This document shows positions 48,096 to 58,102 of a DNA stretch of 64,000 nt, in pieces. The stretch is from Paenibacillus sp. P25 (GTDB lineage: Bacteria > Bacillota > Bacilli > Paenibacillales > NBRC-103111): positions 7,987,501 through 8,051,500 of the forward strand of contig CP085629.1 of the NCBI GenBank assembly GCA_024704175.1. The letters run 5' to 3'. The position numbers were made by a program, and so were the translations under genes. Positions within the stretch are counted from its first letter, which is position 1. Every line of letters starts with the position of its first letter. The notes below the pieces were generated by a model. The model had not been told where the DNA came from and made no database searches. It saw only the letters and a list, made by a program, of their open reading frames with translations.

Positions 48096-49016
48096 ATGTA
48101 CGAATATTTATACACTTATGCCTGCCACGAGGACGAGCGGGAGCTGTGCGCGCTGGAGCCTGCGGTCCCTTTTCGCCGCGGATTTGCGGGATGGCTTCGT
48201 GCGAAGTACGCGAAGCGTGGAGGTGAGCCGAAGTCCTTTTGTCAAGCTGAAGCTGACGGTACGGTACGAAGCGGACAGCTTAGAGGAGATTGCGGAACGG
48301 GCGGCGGACGAGCCGCTGAACGGAGCGACGTTCAAGGTGGTGTTTGTCGAGACGGACGGAAGCGTAGATTATGACCGGCGGCGCGCGCTGGAACGCGAGG
48401 TGGGTGCCGGTATGCGGGGAAGGCGAAGATGCGCACGCCGGAGCGCCGGTTTGGCCTGGCCAAGGACGGGAGCCAGTGGCTGTTCGGCGAGCTGGCTTCT
48501 AACGAGGCGGTATGGCTTAAGCATAACGGCAAACCGCACAACTACTCTACGGCGCTCAGCACCCGCGTAGCCCGCGCTGTCGTGAACATCGCGGTGCCCG
48601 ACCCTGCGGGAGTGCGCGTCATCGATCCGTGCTGCGGCATAGGCACCGTGCTGATCGAGGCGCTGTCCATGGGCATCGATATCGCAGGTCGCGATATCAA
48701 CCCGCTGGCACTGCGCGGCGCACGCGGCAATTTGGCGCATTTCGGTTTTCCCGACGTGGTCAGGCTTGCGGATATGAGGACACTACCGGGCCGGTGGGAC
48801 ACGGCGATCGTGGATATGCCGTATAATCTGTGCTCCGTGCTGCCGGAGGAGGAGAAGCTGGACATGCTGCGGAGTGCGCGGCGCATGGCGGATCGTATCG
48901 TCATCGTCACGACGGAGGAGATCGATGCGGTGCTTGCACGGGCGGGCCTCCGGATCGCCGGCCGCTGTGTCGTTCGAAAGGGCGCCTTCGCCCGGCACGT
49001 GCTGGTCTGCGGGTGA
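48096..49016 (+). CDS. TRM11/RsmD-like RNA methyltransferase (two frameshifts)
   Basis: About 305 residues. The N-terminal part (MYEYLYTYACHEDERELCALE, then after an indel near 48155 'RSLFAADLRDGF..SRSPFVKLKLTV') resembles a THUMP-type RNA-binding region. After a second break near 48410 the Rossmann methyltransferase follows: 'LSTRVARAVVNIA', motif I 'VIDPCCGIGTVLIEAL', 'GRDINPLALRGARGNLAHFG', and motif IV 'IVDMPYNL' (D-x-P-Y), the base-methylating signature of guanine N2 enzymes. It probably methylates tRNA or rRNA with SAM. GGGGAATGGAG lies upstream of the ATG. It stands alone. Confidence 0.85.
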
Positions 49017-49035
49017 ACACGGGTCGTGCCCGTCT

Positions 49036-49923
49036 TCACATGGGGCTGTCGCGGTATTGCTTCGGTGTCAGACCCGTGATCTTTTTGAATAAACGGCAGA
49101 AGTAGGAAAAATGAGGGATACCGACGCGGATCCCCACTTGCTCGACAGACAGGGATTCGGTCTTGAGCAGCCAGCAAGCCTGCCTGATTCGCCGGGCCAT
49201 CACATAGTCGGTGATGCTGCTTCCGGTTTCGGCCCGAAACAGATGGGAAATATGATGCTTCGAAAGATGGAGCTCCCTGGCCAGTTCACTCAAGTCGAAC
49301 GGTTCGGCATAATGCTCCTCCACCCAATGCATAATCTTCTCGGCATGACGCTCCGCACGGGGAGACCCCTGACCGGGGATCCCTTCATCCATCAAGGAGT
49401 GGAGGTAACCGAAGATAGCAAGGATCATCTGAGCCGCCGCTTCCGGCTGATCCTTTCCCTTCCGCTCCGACATGATCCGGCCGAAGCGCTCGAGAACAGC
49501 GGTTATATAGGTCGTATCGCTTCCCATGGATATGACCTGACTCGCCAGCTCATCCTTCCAAATATGCTCAAAAAAGCGAAGGATCGCCGGAAACCCTTTG
49601 AAAAAGGGAGCGAATGTGGACGGCTCGAAGGTCAGCACCGAGCGTTCGTAGGGACACTCCTCGCTTACATCGAAATGAATCCGGTGAAGCTGGAACGGCC
49701 GCAGGATCATCACGGATCCGGGCCCGAGTGCATACATTTTGCGGTTCACCATCAAATGACCTTTCCCTTGGTGAACCCATAAGATCTCGATCCCCGGTGG
49801 TAGTGATAAAAGCCGGGGAAATTTGCCGTGGAGATATCTTTGTACCGGAATATCACCGGGCTGTTCTGCAAAATATGAAAAGAAAAGGGCATCCTTCCGC
49901 CTCCCCGCAAGAAGCCATTCCAT
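49036..49923 (-). CDS. AraC family regulator
   Basis: An intact 295-residue AraC-type regulator. The N-terminal sensor has 'LLSLPPGIEILWVHQGKGHLMVN' and 'MILRPFQLHRIHFD', a cupin-like fold. Two HTHs follow: 'DLSELARELHLSKHHISHLFRAETG' and 'SVEQVGIRVGIPHFSYFCRLFKKITGLTPKQYR'. The start ATG 49923 has only a weak ribosome site, so a downstream start cannot be excluded. The divergent neighbour is a small unknown gene at 50075. The regulated function is not evident from the context. Confidence 0.87.
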   Translation of the reverse strand: MEWLLAGRRKDALFFSYFAEQPGDIPVQRYLHGKFPRLLSLPPGIEILWVHQGKGHLMVNRKMYALGPGSVMILRPFQLHRIHFDVSEECPYERSVLTFEPSTFAPFFKGFPAILRFFEHIWKDELASQVISMGSDTTYITAVLERFGRIMSERKGKDQPEAAAQMILAIFGYLHSLMDEGIPGQGSPRAERHAEKIMHWVEEHYAEPFDLSELARELHLSKHHISHLFRAETGSSITDYVMARRIRQACWLLKTESLSVEQVGIRVGIPHFSYFCRLFKKITGLTPKQYRDSPM

Positions 49924-50074
49924 TACAGCAACACAGTATCATTTTTTCACAATGCGATGGCACTTTGCAATACGAATCTTGTTTAAAATAATATTCAATA
50001 AGGCAAGACGGCAGTGAAAGAATGGTATTTATATTGCACTGTGTTGTGATGATTTGGAGGAGGGGATGGTTCCG

Positions 50075-50439
50075 GTGGTTGTACAAGAGGTAGGACAACG
50101 GATGACCCTGCTTGACTTTGTTACGGATGCCGAATATGCCGACGTTCTGGAAGGCGTCAAGGACCTGCTGATCGAAACCTATAGGATTACGGACGATGAA
50201 GCGCTGAATATCCTTGGCCAAAGCCGGGGAAAGCGGATGATTATTTATACGATTACGCCATGCATCTCGATTACATCAAGGAAATCACGCATTATTTAAG
50301 AGAAACGCTCGATACCCATTTGGAACAGGCCGTCGACGGGGAGCGGGAACCGGTTCGAAGAATGAGCAATGACGCCGCGGTTTGGCTGACCTTCGAATGT
50401 ATAAGGCGTTTTTGCAAAAAGTCGCTTCAGAACCTCTAA
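50075..50439 (+). CDS. Uncharacterised protein (frameshifted)
   Basis: About 121 residues after repair. Start GTG 50075 is well spaced from GGAGGAGGGG ('VVQEVGQRMTLLDFVTDAEYADVLEGVKDLLIETYRITDDEALNILG'). A base is lost or gained near 50230 and the better continuation is 'DDYLYDYAMHLDYIKEITHYLRETLDTHLEQAV...VWLTFECIRRFCKKSLQNL'. It is mainly helical and acidic with no known motif. The end overlaps the stop of the convergent membrane gene by a few bases. Confidence 0.55.
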
Positions 50440-50672
50440 TCGTCGTTCCCCAGAAAGAAAAATCCGCCGATTCCCAGCACGATCAGCGTGACCAGGAAGC
50501 CGACAACGAGGAATCCGAGCCCTCCTACAAGCACGAGCGCCTTGGGGAAGAGAAAGAAAGCGATCGCTCCCAGGATGATGAAGAAGAGGATGGATTTGAA
50601 CGTCATCCGGATCAGCTTCCATAGGACAATGGCAATCAATATGCCGATGACGATATGCATCAGATGGTGCAT
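50436..50672 (-). CDS. Small two-helix membrane protein
   Basis: A 78-residue protein of almost only hydrophobic residues: helix 1 'IVIGILIAIVLWKLI', helix 2 region 'SILFFIILGAIAFFLF' and a last 'LVGGLGFLVVGFLVTLIVLGIGGFFFLG'. The ATG at 50672 has AAAGGACGG upstream and is preferred over an upstream start at 50717. Function unknown. Confidence 0.6.
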   Translation of the reverse strand: MHHLMHIVIGILIAIVLWKLIRMTFKSILFFIILGAIAFFLFPKALVLVGGLGFLVVGFLVTLIVLGIGGFFFLGNDD

Positions 50673-50712
50673 GGGGTTCCGTCCTTTCGGGTTAGCGGTT
50701 GGTGAATAGGGT

Positions 50713-50746
50713 AACAAAGGAGCCGGAGCGGCTCCTTTGTATTAGT
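50713..50746. terminator. Hairpin between the small membrane gene and the SLH gene
   Basis: AACAAAGGAGCCG-GAG-CGGCTCCTTTGT, a 12-bp stem. On the minus strand it would end the SLH gene transcript; it is followed by TTTGTTACCC, a weak T-run. Confidence 0.7.
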
Positions 50747-50775
50747 ATTCCTAACGGCGATAATCGTATCAATTC

Positions 50776-51578
50776 CTAGCCGCCGTAAGTGCTGCCGGTA
50801 ACGGTATAAGTACTGCCGGTTACCGTAGAGGAACCGGAGGGAACGGAGGTCACCACATTCAGATCGGACAGACGGTCCAATAAAGCCGCCGCCTCGGCGC
50901 GGGTAAGGGTATGATCCGGATTGAAACGTCCTTCGTCATCCCCTGGATAAGCCCGTTCTGCACGGCGGTAGCGACGTACGGACGGAGAACCGGGGTGATC
51001 CGGTCGGCATCCCTGAACTTGCCCTGAAGCGGCTGATCGGCGGCGGAGGCATCCATCAGTTGAATGGAAGGATTGAGCTTCATTAATACTTTGACGAGTG
51101 TAACCGTAACATCCTCTCTTTGCGCTCCGTCCGCCGGATGAAAGTCGTACCCGCCGTTTAAGTCCTTATAAGCATCGAAATAATCCTTGGTTGCTTCCAC
51201 CACGTTGAACGACCAGCGCTTTTGCGGCACATCGTTGAAATCCTGGGTGGAAGACGTATTTTTCAAATGAAACATCCTGGCCACCATCGCGGCGAACTGC
51301 TCGCGGGTCACATGCTGGTCCGGATTGAAGCGGTGATTCTCGTCTCCTTCAAGAATACCTTTGCTCACCAGATCTTTTATGTACTTTTCGGCCCAGTGGC
51401 CTCCGATATCCGTCAAGGTGATGTTTACGTTGTTCGTCACCTTGGTGCTGTTATCGATTTTGACTTGATTGTGATTTCCGTTGATGTTGAAGCGCTCATT
51501 CTTGCCTGCGGCAAAGGCCGGTGCGGCGGTAAGCGTCAGAACCGAAACGGCGGATACGGTAACCAGAAATTTTTTCAT
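50776..51578 (-). CDS. Secreted S-layer-homology (SLH) domain protein (C-terminal frameshift)
   Basis: About 267 residues. Signal peptide (MKKFLVTVSAVSVLTLTAAPAFA), a short linker rich in Asn ('FNINGNHNQVKIDNSTKV'), then three SLH units: 'DIGGHWAEKYIKDLVSKGILEGDENHRFNPDQHVTREQFAAM' is the first. The third is interrupted by an indel near 50940; repaired it reads 'DEGRFNPDHTLTRAEAAALLDRL' and ends with a small repeat 'STVTGSTYTVTGSTYGG' at TAG 50776-50778. SLH units bind pyruvylated wall polysaccharide, so the protein should stay at the cell surface. GAAGGGTGAT lies before the ATG. Confidence 0.9.
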
Positions 51579-51754
51579 GAATCCATCACCCTTCGCGTGG
51601 TTTTTGTCTTACACCACTTGATTCGAAAGGACTGTATTGGTATTTGTGGGTAGTACTCTAGTATGAAAAATATATTTTTTTCCGGGCGTTTTGTAATACT
51701 TTCGTCATATTTTTGTGCTGGCACTTCCGGTTCAAACTTATACTTTCTGATCTT

Positions 51755-51790
51755 ATAAAAAACAGCCTGCGGCAGGTATGCCGAGGCTGG
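51755..51790 (-). terminator. Terminator of the 450-residue secreted protein gene
   Basis: On the minus strand CAGCCTCGGCA-TACC-TGCCGCAGGCTG followed by six Ts. Confidence 0.82.
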
Positions 51791-51831
51791 ATATTTTTCG
51801 TGCGGGAAGCGGCTTGGGACGACACTTGAAC

Positions 51832-53184
51832 CTACTTATATTCCCCGAGCAAATAGTTGTAGAAAGGCTCGTCCACCCAGAAGCGGTACGAGGTCACTTG
51901 GGTACCGGGCTTGATCTTCTGCAGGCCGGCCGTGATCTCGGCGGACTTGTCTTTCAGGGAGAAGGACTGCGCATAGTAATGGCCGGACGAAATTTTGTTA
52001 TTGGCGATTTCTTTATAATCCTTCAGCTCGGTCAGGGAGTAATAGAGCGGTCGCCACCAGGAGTTCTTGATCAGACCGGTCTGATCCTTCTCGTTCTTCT
52101 TGGCGTACTTCAGCACGATATCCTGGAACCTGGCCTTCTGCTCCGGCGTATCGAACTCGAAGGCGAGGTCATATTCTTTGGCATAAGCGATGTAATTGCC
52201 GTTCTCAATTTGAACCACCTTGTAGCTCTCCGTTTCCTTCGGCTCGCCCCATTCCTTCAAGTAGACGAAAGCGGAAGTCTTCGGCTCAAGCTGGACCTTT
52301 GCGTCCAAGCCTTCGCTGCGCATCAGCCCGATCAGCTGCAGCGCATGGCTCAAGTCGTCGTGACCGTAAGTCAGCGACAGGGCCGGATCGAAATTGGCGC
52401 TGAACCGGTCGTCCTTCAGGTTATACCCGGTCACCAAATTCTGCTTCAGCGCTTCGTCGACGATGCTCTGCAGGGCAGGCACCTGGATCAGATCGGCGGT
52501 CTGATAAGCTTTGTACACTTGAGAGTAGACGTCCGAATCGCTGACGTACGCCAGATAGTGCTTGTACTGCCCTTTGACGGACAGCACACTGCCGAGAAGG
52601 CTTGCGGCAAAGTCATCGGAAGCGGCGGCGCCCGGCTTCAGCTGATCCTGAACCAGCCCGGAATCGAAGGTCGCCGCCAGCTCTTGGGCCGCCTGCAGCG
52701 TGAGCTTCCGGTCTCCCTCGCCTGCGTATTCCAGATGCGCGGCTTTAAGCGACGCCTGCACTTTATCCACCGGGTAGCTGTAGGCGAGCTCCTTCAAATC
52801 CGCGGCTTTCACCGCGATATAAACGGCGGTGTCTTCGGTCAAGGGTCGCTCCGGCAGCACCGTATCACCGGTCAGAATCCCGTTCTCGTACAGCGCCAGC
52901 GCAGCGGAGTAATACGGGCTGTCCGGCTTCAAATCCTGAAACGGATTGGCCGTCCCCGATGCATGGAGTCCCAGCGTCCGGGCGACGTCCTGAATATATT
53001 CGCCCCGTGTAGGCTCGGCGGAGAGACTGATCCCGTAATGGCTGGACAAGAACGCGCGGTATTCTGCGGCCGACACGGAATGTACGGCGGCATCCGCACG
53101 GGCGGCATGGGTCGCGGCAGGCTGAACCGTCAGCAGACCGGACGATACTAATGCAATGGATAAGAGCTTATGTACGATTTTCAT
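51832..53184 (-). CDS. Secreted uncharacterised protein with SLH-like N-terminus
   Basis: An intact 450-residue protein with a signal peptide (MKIVHKLLSIALVSSGLLTVQPAATHA). Residues about 35-125 contain two divergent SLH-like units ('GEYIQDVARTLGL', 'FQDLKPDSPYYSAALALYENGILTG', 'PLTEDTAVYIAVKA'). The rest is unfamiliar: 'YGHDDLSHALQLIGLMRSEGLDAKVQLEPKTSAFVYL' and several Tyr/Trp-rich strands. The 'GHDDLSHALQLIGLMRSEGLDA' part resembles the helical start of transglutaminase-like or bacillopeptidase-type folds, but no catalytic triad is evident. GGGAG precedes the ATG. It follows the direction of the SLH gene with its own terminator. Confidence 0.75.
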   Translation of the reverse strand: MKIVHKLLSIALVSSGLLTVQPAATHAARADAAVHSVSAAEYRAFLSSHYGISLSAEPTRGEYIQDVARTLGLHASGTANPFQDLKPDSPYYSAALALYENGILTGDTVLPERPLTEDTAVYIAVKAADLKELAYSYPVDKVQASLKAAHLEYAGEGDRKLTLQAAQELAATFDSGLVQDQLKPGAAASDDFAASLLGSVLSVKGQYKHYLAYVSDSDVYSQVYKAYQTADLIQVPALQSIVDEALKQNLVTGYNLKDDRFSANFDPALSLTYGHDDLSHALQLIGLMRSEGLDAKVQLEPKTSAFVYLKEWGEPKETESYKVVQIENGNYIAYAKEYDLAFEFDTPEQKARFQDIVLKYAKKNEKDQTGLIKNSWWRPLYYSLTELKDYKEIANNKISSGHYYAQSFSLKDKSAEITAGLQKIKPGTQVTSYRFWVDEPFYNYLLGEYK

Positions 53185-53434
53185 GCGGGTGAACTCCCTT
53201 CAATTAAACAGTTAATTCCAACTGAAAAACTATGAATTATCGAGATCATACCATCCGTTCCGGGGGCTGTCAATATTTTCATATGACCTGCATACATTCA
53301 AGCGGCAGGGAGTAAATGAATATCCAGCAAATCCTGCTTACACTAACGTGTCGAATTATGGTATAACCTTGATGTAAACGGTTTTGTGTTTTTTCCGGCC
53401 TTGCCGGTTTCATAGAGAGAAAGGAAGACATCCG

Positions 53435-55093
53435 ATGTATAAGCTGTTGCTTGTGGAAGATGAGGCGGACGTGCGGGAAAGCGTCATTCAGGAAATCGAT
53501 TGGGCTTCGTGCGGCTTCGAGGTTGTGGGGGACGCGGAGAACGGGCGCGAGGCTTTGGAGCTGGTAGAGCGGACAGTCGCCGGATGTCGTGATGACGGAC
53601 ATCAAGATGCCGTTCATGGACGGGCCGCAGTTATCCGAGGCGATCAAAGAGCGGTTTCCGACGACCAAGATCATCATCTTGACCGGCTTCGACGAATTCG
53701 AGTACGCCCAGAAGGCGATCAAGCTTCATATCGACGAATATGTGCTGAAGCCTTTTTCCGCGCTGGAGCTGATGGAAGCGCTGCATAAAGTGAAGGCGAA
53801 GCTGGACGAGGAGATCGAGCAGAAGGAGAATGTGCATCTGCTGGAGGAGCATTACCGCAAGAGCCTGCCGGTGCTGCGCGAGGTTTTTCTCGCATCGCTG
53901 GTCACAAGGAAGCCGCCGCGGGCGGAGCTCGAGGAAAAAGCGGCGAACTACGGCGTGGATTTGCAGGGAGCGGGGTATGTCGCGTCGGTCATCAGTATGG
54001 ATAATCCGCTGAGCACCGGGGAGGAAGAGAATCCGCTGAGCGTGATGGACCGCGCGGTCTCGCTCAAGCACTCGAAGGATAAAGAGCTGAAATTGTTTGC
54101 GGTATTAAATATTACCCAGGAAATAGCGGACAAGGCGGGACAGCGTCTCGTCTTTATGCATAACGGACAAGTCGTTCTGCTGATGGTAACGGAGAATGGG
54201 GACCGGGACATCGTCTTGAAGCAGACGGTGAGCCTTCTTGAGGAAATCCGCCAGAGCATTGAAAAATACCTGAAATTCACGGTTACGATCGGCGTCGGTA
54301 CGGTTACCGGCGAAGTGACGAATGTCAGCTACTCCTATAAAGACGCGATTCTGGCGCTCGACTACCGCTTGATTCTCAGCAATAACCGGGTGATCTGCAT
54401 TGACGATGTAGAGACGCGCTTTGTCGAGAAGCTGCGCTTTGACGAATTGAAGGAGCATACGCTGATCCGCTGCATCAAGGTCGGCGACCCCAGGAGCTGC
54501 GAAGCGTGGTGGATGAGCTGTTTCAAGGCGTAGCGGCGGCGCCGGTTTCTTTTAAGGATTACCAGATCTATCTGCTGGAGATCATTACGGCGATTCTGAA
54601 AGCGGCCAAGGACGCGGGGATCGCGCTGGAGGAAGTGTTCGGCCGCGATTTTAACCCTTTCACGGAAATTTACCGGTTTACGGATTCGCAGGAAGCCAAG
54701 GAATGGATCTACAGCTTGTGCGCCAAAATGCTGAGCACGATCGCCAGCGGCCGGCAGTCCAGCTATAAAACGCTTGTCGAGCAGGCGAAGGAATTTACGA
54801 AACAGCATTACCACGAAACCGATATTTCGATCAATAAAGTGTGCGACCATTTGCATATCAGCCCCGGGTATTTCAGCAGCATATTCAAGAAAGAGGCGAA
54901 GATGACGTTCGTCGGTTATTTGCTGCAAACCCGCATGGAGGCGGCGAAGGATCTGCTGCGCAGCACGGATCTGAAGGCTTTCGAAATTGCGGAAAAGGTA
55001 GGCTATGCGGATCCGAACTACTTCAGCTTCAGCTTCCGCAAGCATGTGGGCGTGTCGCCCAAGGAATACCGAAGCGGCACCGGAGAAGGGTGA
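53435..55093 (+). CDS. YesN-type response regulator, REC plus AraC domain (two frameshifts)
   Basis: About 552 residues. The receiver ('YKLLLVEDEADVRESVIQEIDW', then after an indel near 53575 'VMMTDIKMPFMDG' with the phospho-Asp, 'TGFDEFEYAQKAIKLHIDEYVLKP') is followed by a central regulatory region and, after a second indel near 54490, the DNA-binding HTH pair 'SINKVCDHLHISPGYFSSIFKKEAKMTF' and 'KAFEIAEKVGYADPNYFSFSFRKHVGVSPKEYR'. ATG 53435 has AAAGGAAG upstream. It is the first gene of a three-gene operon with its kinase 16 bp downstream and then a substrate-binding protein. Confidence 0.92.
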
Positions 55094-55109
55094 AAGCGGG
55101 TGAGAAGGC

Positions 55110-56882
55110 ATGTGGCATTGGCTGAAACGGCGGTTGATCCCGGGCGGCGGGCGGCAGGTGAAGAGCATCCAGTTCGTCATCACGGTTTCTTTTACCCTGG
55201 TTACGGTGCTGGCCATGCTCTTCGTCGGGATCGTTCTTTATAACAAATTCACCGGGACGGCAGAGCGGAACGCGTATCTCAGCAACCAGCAGATCGTCGA
55301 TCAGGTGACTTACAATCTGGAAGTTTATTTGAAAGGCATGGCCGATCTGTTCGGCCAGATGGATGAACGGATCCGCCAGAGTCCCTCCATTCCCGGGGAC
55401 AAGCCGCTGGAGCGACTCGATACGATCCTCCACACGCGGGAGGATCTGGTCTCGCTCGCTCTCTTCAACAGCGGCGGCGAGCCTTTGACGAACCTGCCCA
55501 ACCAGCCGCTCAGGGCAAACAGCCGGATCACGGAGCAGACCTGGTTCCGCTCCGCGGCCGAGAATCCGAACCATCTGACCTTTTCGGTGCCTCACATTCA
55601 AAATTTATACAAGGGACAGTACAAATGGGTCGTTTCCATGAGCAAGGCGATTACGGTCCAGCGGGACGGAAAGAACGAAACCGTCGTGCTGCTCGTGGAT
55701 ATCAACTTCAAAACGATCGACGAGCCGCTGCAGCGCGTCAGTCTCGGCAAGAAGGGCTACGTCTATATCATCGACGAGTCGGCCGGCAATCTCATTTACC
55801 ATCCCCAGCAGCGGCTCATCTATGTCGGGCTGAAGTATGAGAATGTCGAGCAGGCGCTCAAATATACGTATGGCGCCTACGAAGAAATGTCGACGGGCGA
55901 GAAGCGGCTCATCACGATCCAAACGGTCCGGAACATCGGCTGGAAGGTGGTCGGCGTCTCTTATATGGATGAGATCGTCACGACGCAGAAGGAGATCAGC
56001 GGGTATATTTCCTGGTTGCTGCTGTTTGTGATCGCGTTCGTCCTGCTCATCTCCGCTTATTTGTCGGCCCGCATCTCGCTTCCGATCAAACGGCTGGAGA
56101 AGTCGATGCGCAAGGTGGAGCAGGGCGAGTTCGATATCCATCTGCCGGTAAGCGGAGAGGATGAAGTCGGGCGGCTGTCCCGCCGCTTTAACCTGATGGT
56201 GGGCCGGATCGGCGAGCTGATGGAGCAGATTATCCGGGAGCAGGAGGCAAAGCGCAAGAACGAGCTCGAGGTGCTGCAGTCGCAGATTCATCCGCACTTC
56301 CTGTACAATACGCTCAATTCGGTGGTGCGCATGGCCGGAACGGGGAAGAATGAGGAAGTCGTCACGATGATCACGTCGCTTTCGAAATTTTTCCGGATCA
56401 GTCTTAGCCGCGGGAAGCATATTATCAGCGTTCAGGATGAGCTCGAGCATGTGCGTAATTATTTGGTGATCCAGAAGATCCGTTACAAGAATAAATTCGA
56501 ATATGAAATCCAAGCGGAGCCGGAGGTGCTGGCTTGCCGGACCTTGAAGCTGATTTTGCAGCCGCTCGTGGAGAATGCCATCTACCATGGGATTGAAATG
56601 AGTCCGGATCCCGGACTGATCCGTATCACGGCGGATGCCGAGAACGGCAAGCTCCTGCTGCAGGTGCAGGATAACGGGCTCGGCATCCCGGAAGAGAAGC
56701 TGCATACGCCGCTTACCGGCGCGTCCGAACCGGGAGAAGGCTCGGGTGTCGGCATCCGCAACGTGCATGAGAGAATCCGGCTTTATTACGGAGAGGAGTA
56801 CGGGCTGGAGGTTCAAAGCGAGCTGGAGGTCGGAACGACGGTCAGCATCCGCATTCCGCTTGTACGGGAGGAGGAGGACTGA
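55110..56882 (+). CDS. YesM-type sensor histidine kinase
   Basis: An intact 590-residue membrane kinase. Helix 1 at about residues 20-45, an extracellular dCache-like domain to about 290 ('WFRSAAENPNHLTFSVPHIQNLYKGQYKWVVSMSKAI'), helix 2 near 295-315, HAMP ('ISLPIKRLEKSMRKVEQGEFD'), the His_kinase domain with the phospho-His in 'LQSQIHPHFLYNTLNSVVRM', and HATPase ('LVENAIYHGIEM', 'DNGLGIPEEK'). It should phosphorylate the YesN-type regulator encoded just upstream. The stop overlaps the next start (TGATG), so the binding protein is translationally coupled. Confidence 0.93.
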   Translation: MWHWLKRRLIPGGGRQVKSIQFVITVSFTLVTVLAMLFVGIVLYNKFTGTAERNAYLSNQQIVDQVTYNLEVYLKGMADLFGQMDERIRQSPSIPGDKPLERLDTILHTREDLVSLALFNSGGEPLTNLPNQPLRANSRITEQTWFRSAAENPNHLTFSVPHIQNLYKGQYKWVVSMSKAITVQRDGKNETVVLLVDINFKTIDEPLQRVSLGKKGYVYIIDESAGNLIYHPQQRLIYVGLKYENVEQALKYTYGAYEEMSTGEKRLITIQTVRNIGWKVVGVSYMDEIVTTQKEISGYISWLLLFVIAFVLLISAYLSARISLPIKRLEKSMRKVEQGEFDIHLPVSGEDEVGRLSRRFNLMVGRIGELMEQIIREQEAKRKNELEVLQSQIHPHFLYNTLNSVVRMAGTGKNEEVVTMITSLSKFFRISLSRGKHIISVQDELEHVRNYLVIQKIRYKNKFEYEIQAEPEVLACRTLKLILQPLVENAIYHGIEMSPDPGLIRITADAENGKLLLQVQDNGLGIPEEKLHTPLTGASEPGEGSGVGIRNVHERIRLYYGEEYGLEVQSELEVGTTVSIRIPLVREEED

Positions 56883-57869
56883 TGGTACGATTTCAAATCC
56901 GCGGCCTGGGTCTGCTCGTAGCCGGCCTCACACTGGCCGCCGGGCCGCTGGCCTCCTGTTCGCCTGCGGTAACCCCGGGGATGCCGGCGGAGGAGCCGAA
57001 GAAGAATGTAACGCTCGTTATGAAAATGAAAGACAATGAATACTGGAAGACGGTACAGATGGGGGCCGAGGCGGCGACCTAAGGAACTCGGCGTCCGTCT
57101 GAACGTTCAGGCAACCGAGAATGAGGACGATGTTGCAGGGCAGCTGGCGATCATGGATAAAGTGCTGCGGGAAGGCACGGATGCGATCGTGCTGGCGGCC
57201 AACGATTTCAATGCGCTGGCCGAGCCGGTCGACCGGGCCGCATCGCAGCGGATCCCGGTGATTGCGGTCGATGCCGAAGTCAATTCGGCCAAGGTACGCA
57301 GCTTTGTCGGCATCAACAACTTCGAGGCGGGCCGGCAGGCCGGGGAGAAGCTGGCGGCGCTCACGGGAGGGCAAGCACGGGTTGCCGTGCTGGTCTCCGG
57401 CAGGGGGCCAAGAATATGGAAGAGCGGGAGGAGGGGCTCGCTCGCCGCACTCTCGGCGTACCCCGGAATCCAGGTTATCGCCAAGGAAGACTGCAGCACG
57501 GGACCGCGGCTTTGCGAGGAGCTGACCGTACCTTTGGTCAAGAACAAGGTCGACGGCATCGTCGCGCTGAATGCCGTTACCTCCATCGGTGCGTCCAAGA
57601 TTGTCGAGAGCATGGGGGCCGGGGGCAAGGTCAAGCTTGTGGCCTTCGACAGCACGCCGGAGGAGCTGGAACGGCTGCAGGACGGCGTCATTCAGGCCAC
57701 GATCATCCAGAACCCGTTCAGCATGGGATACCTTAGCGTGAAACATGCGGTTGACGCCATGTCCGGCAGGAAAGTGCCGGAACGCCTGGAAACGGAAACC
57801 AGAGTCATCGATGCGGAGAACATGTTCTGGTCGGACAACCAGAAGCTGCTTTTCCCGTTCGTGAAGTGA
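56882..57869 (+). CDS. Sugar-binding lipoprotein, RbsB-like periplasmic-binding family (three frameshifts)
   Basis: About 328 residues after repair. The N-terminus is a lipoprotein signal with lipobox LASC ('AAGPLASCSPAV'). The mature part is a type I periplasmic-binding fold of the ribose/galactose group: 'VTLVMKMKDNEYWKTVQMGAE', 'DAIVLAANDFNALAEPVDRAASQRIPVIAVDAEVNSAKVRSFVGINNFEAGRQAGEKLA'-type sequence (split here over several motifs), 'VLVSGRGAKNMEEREEG', 'KLVAFDSTPEELERLQDGVIQATIIQNPF'. Breaks occur near 57075 and two compensating ones near 57405 and 57440. No permease or ATPase gene follows on this strand, so it may present a sugar to the YesM kinase rather than feed a transporter. Confidence 0.88.
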
Positions 57870-57915
57870 CGCGCGGCGGCGGCAAAACCAGACAAAAGCA
57901 TACAATTTACAGCCC

Positions 57916-57944
57916 TTGGAAACGTTCTCATGGGAAGCTATAAT
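57916..57944 (+). promoter_or_regulatory. Promoter overlapped by a cre-like box
   Basis: TTGGAA (57916-57921), 17 bp, TATAAT (57939-57944). The segment TTGGAAACGTTCTCA (57916-57930) matches the CcpA consensus with one mismatch and covers the -35, so repression by CcpA is expected. Confidence 0.72.
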
Positions 57945-57978
57945 GGAGTCACCCCCTTAGAAAGAGGAGGACAAGTGG

Positions 57979-58074
57979 ATGGAGCCGGACCGCTTTGCTT
58001 TACGAGGGATGGTTTTCGGAATGCTGTTGTCCACGCCGGTATGGTGTTTGATTTTATGGTTGGTTTTGCGGTAG
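57979..58074 (+). CDS. 31-residue single-helix membrane peptide
   Basis: M-E-P-D-R-F-A-L-R-G then a hydrophobic helix (MVFGMLLSTPVWCLILWLVL) and a final Arg. GAGGAGG lies eight to nine bases before the ATG, and a canonical promoter with a cre-like box lies 35 bp upstream; a strong hairpin follows. This arrangement is better than expected for a chance ORF. It could be a small regulatory membrane peptide or a leader; no known family is recognised. Confidence 0.55.
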   Translation: MEPDRFALRGMVFGMLLSTPVWCLILWLVLR

Positions 58075-58102
58075 CCGCCGCATGGAGGAGTTCATCGGTA
58101 GT

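Noticed and set aside
51778..53151. A 457-codon open frame on the plus strand
   Set aside because: It lies opposite the intact secreted protein on the minus strand, which has a signal peptide, ribosome site and terminator.
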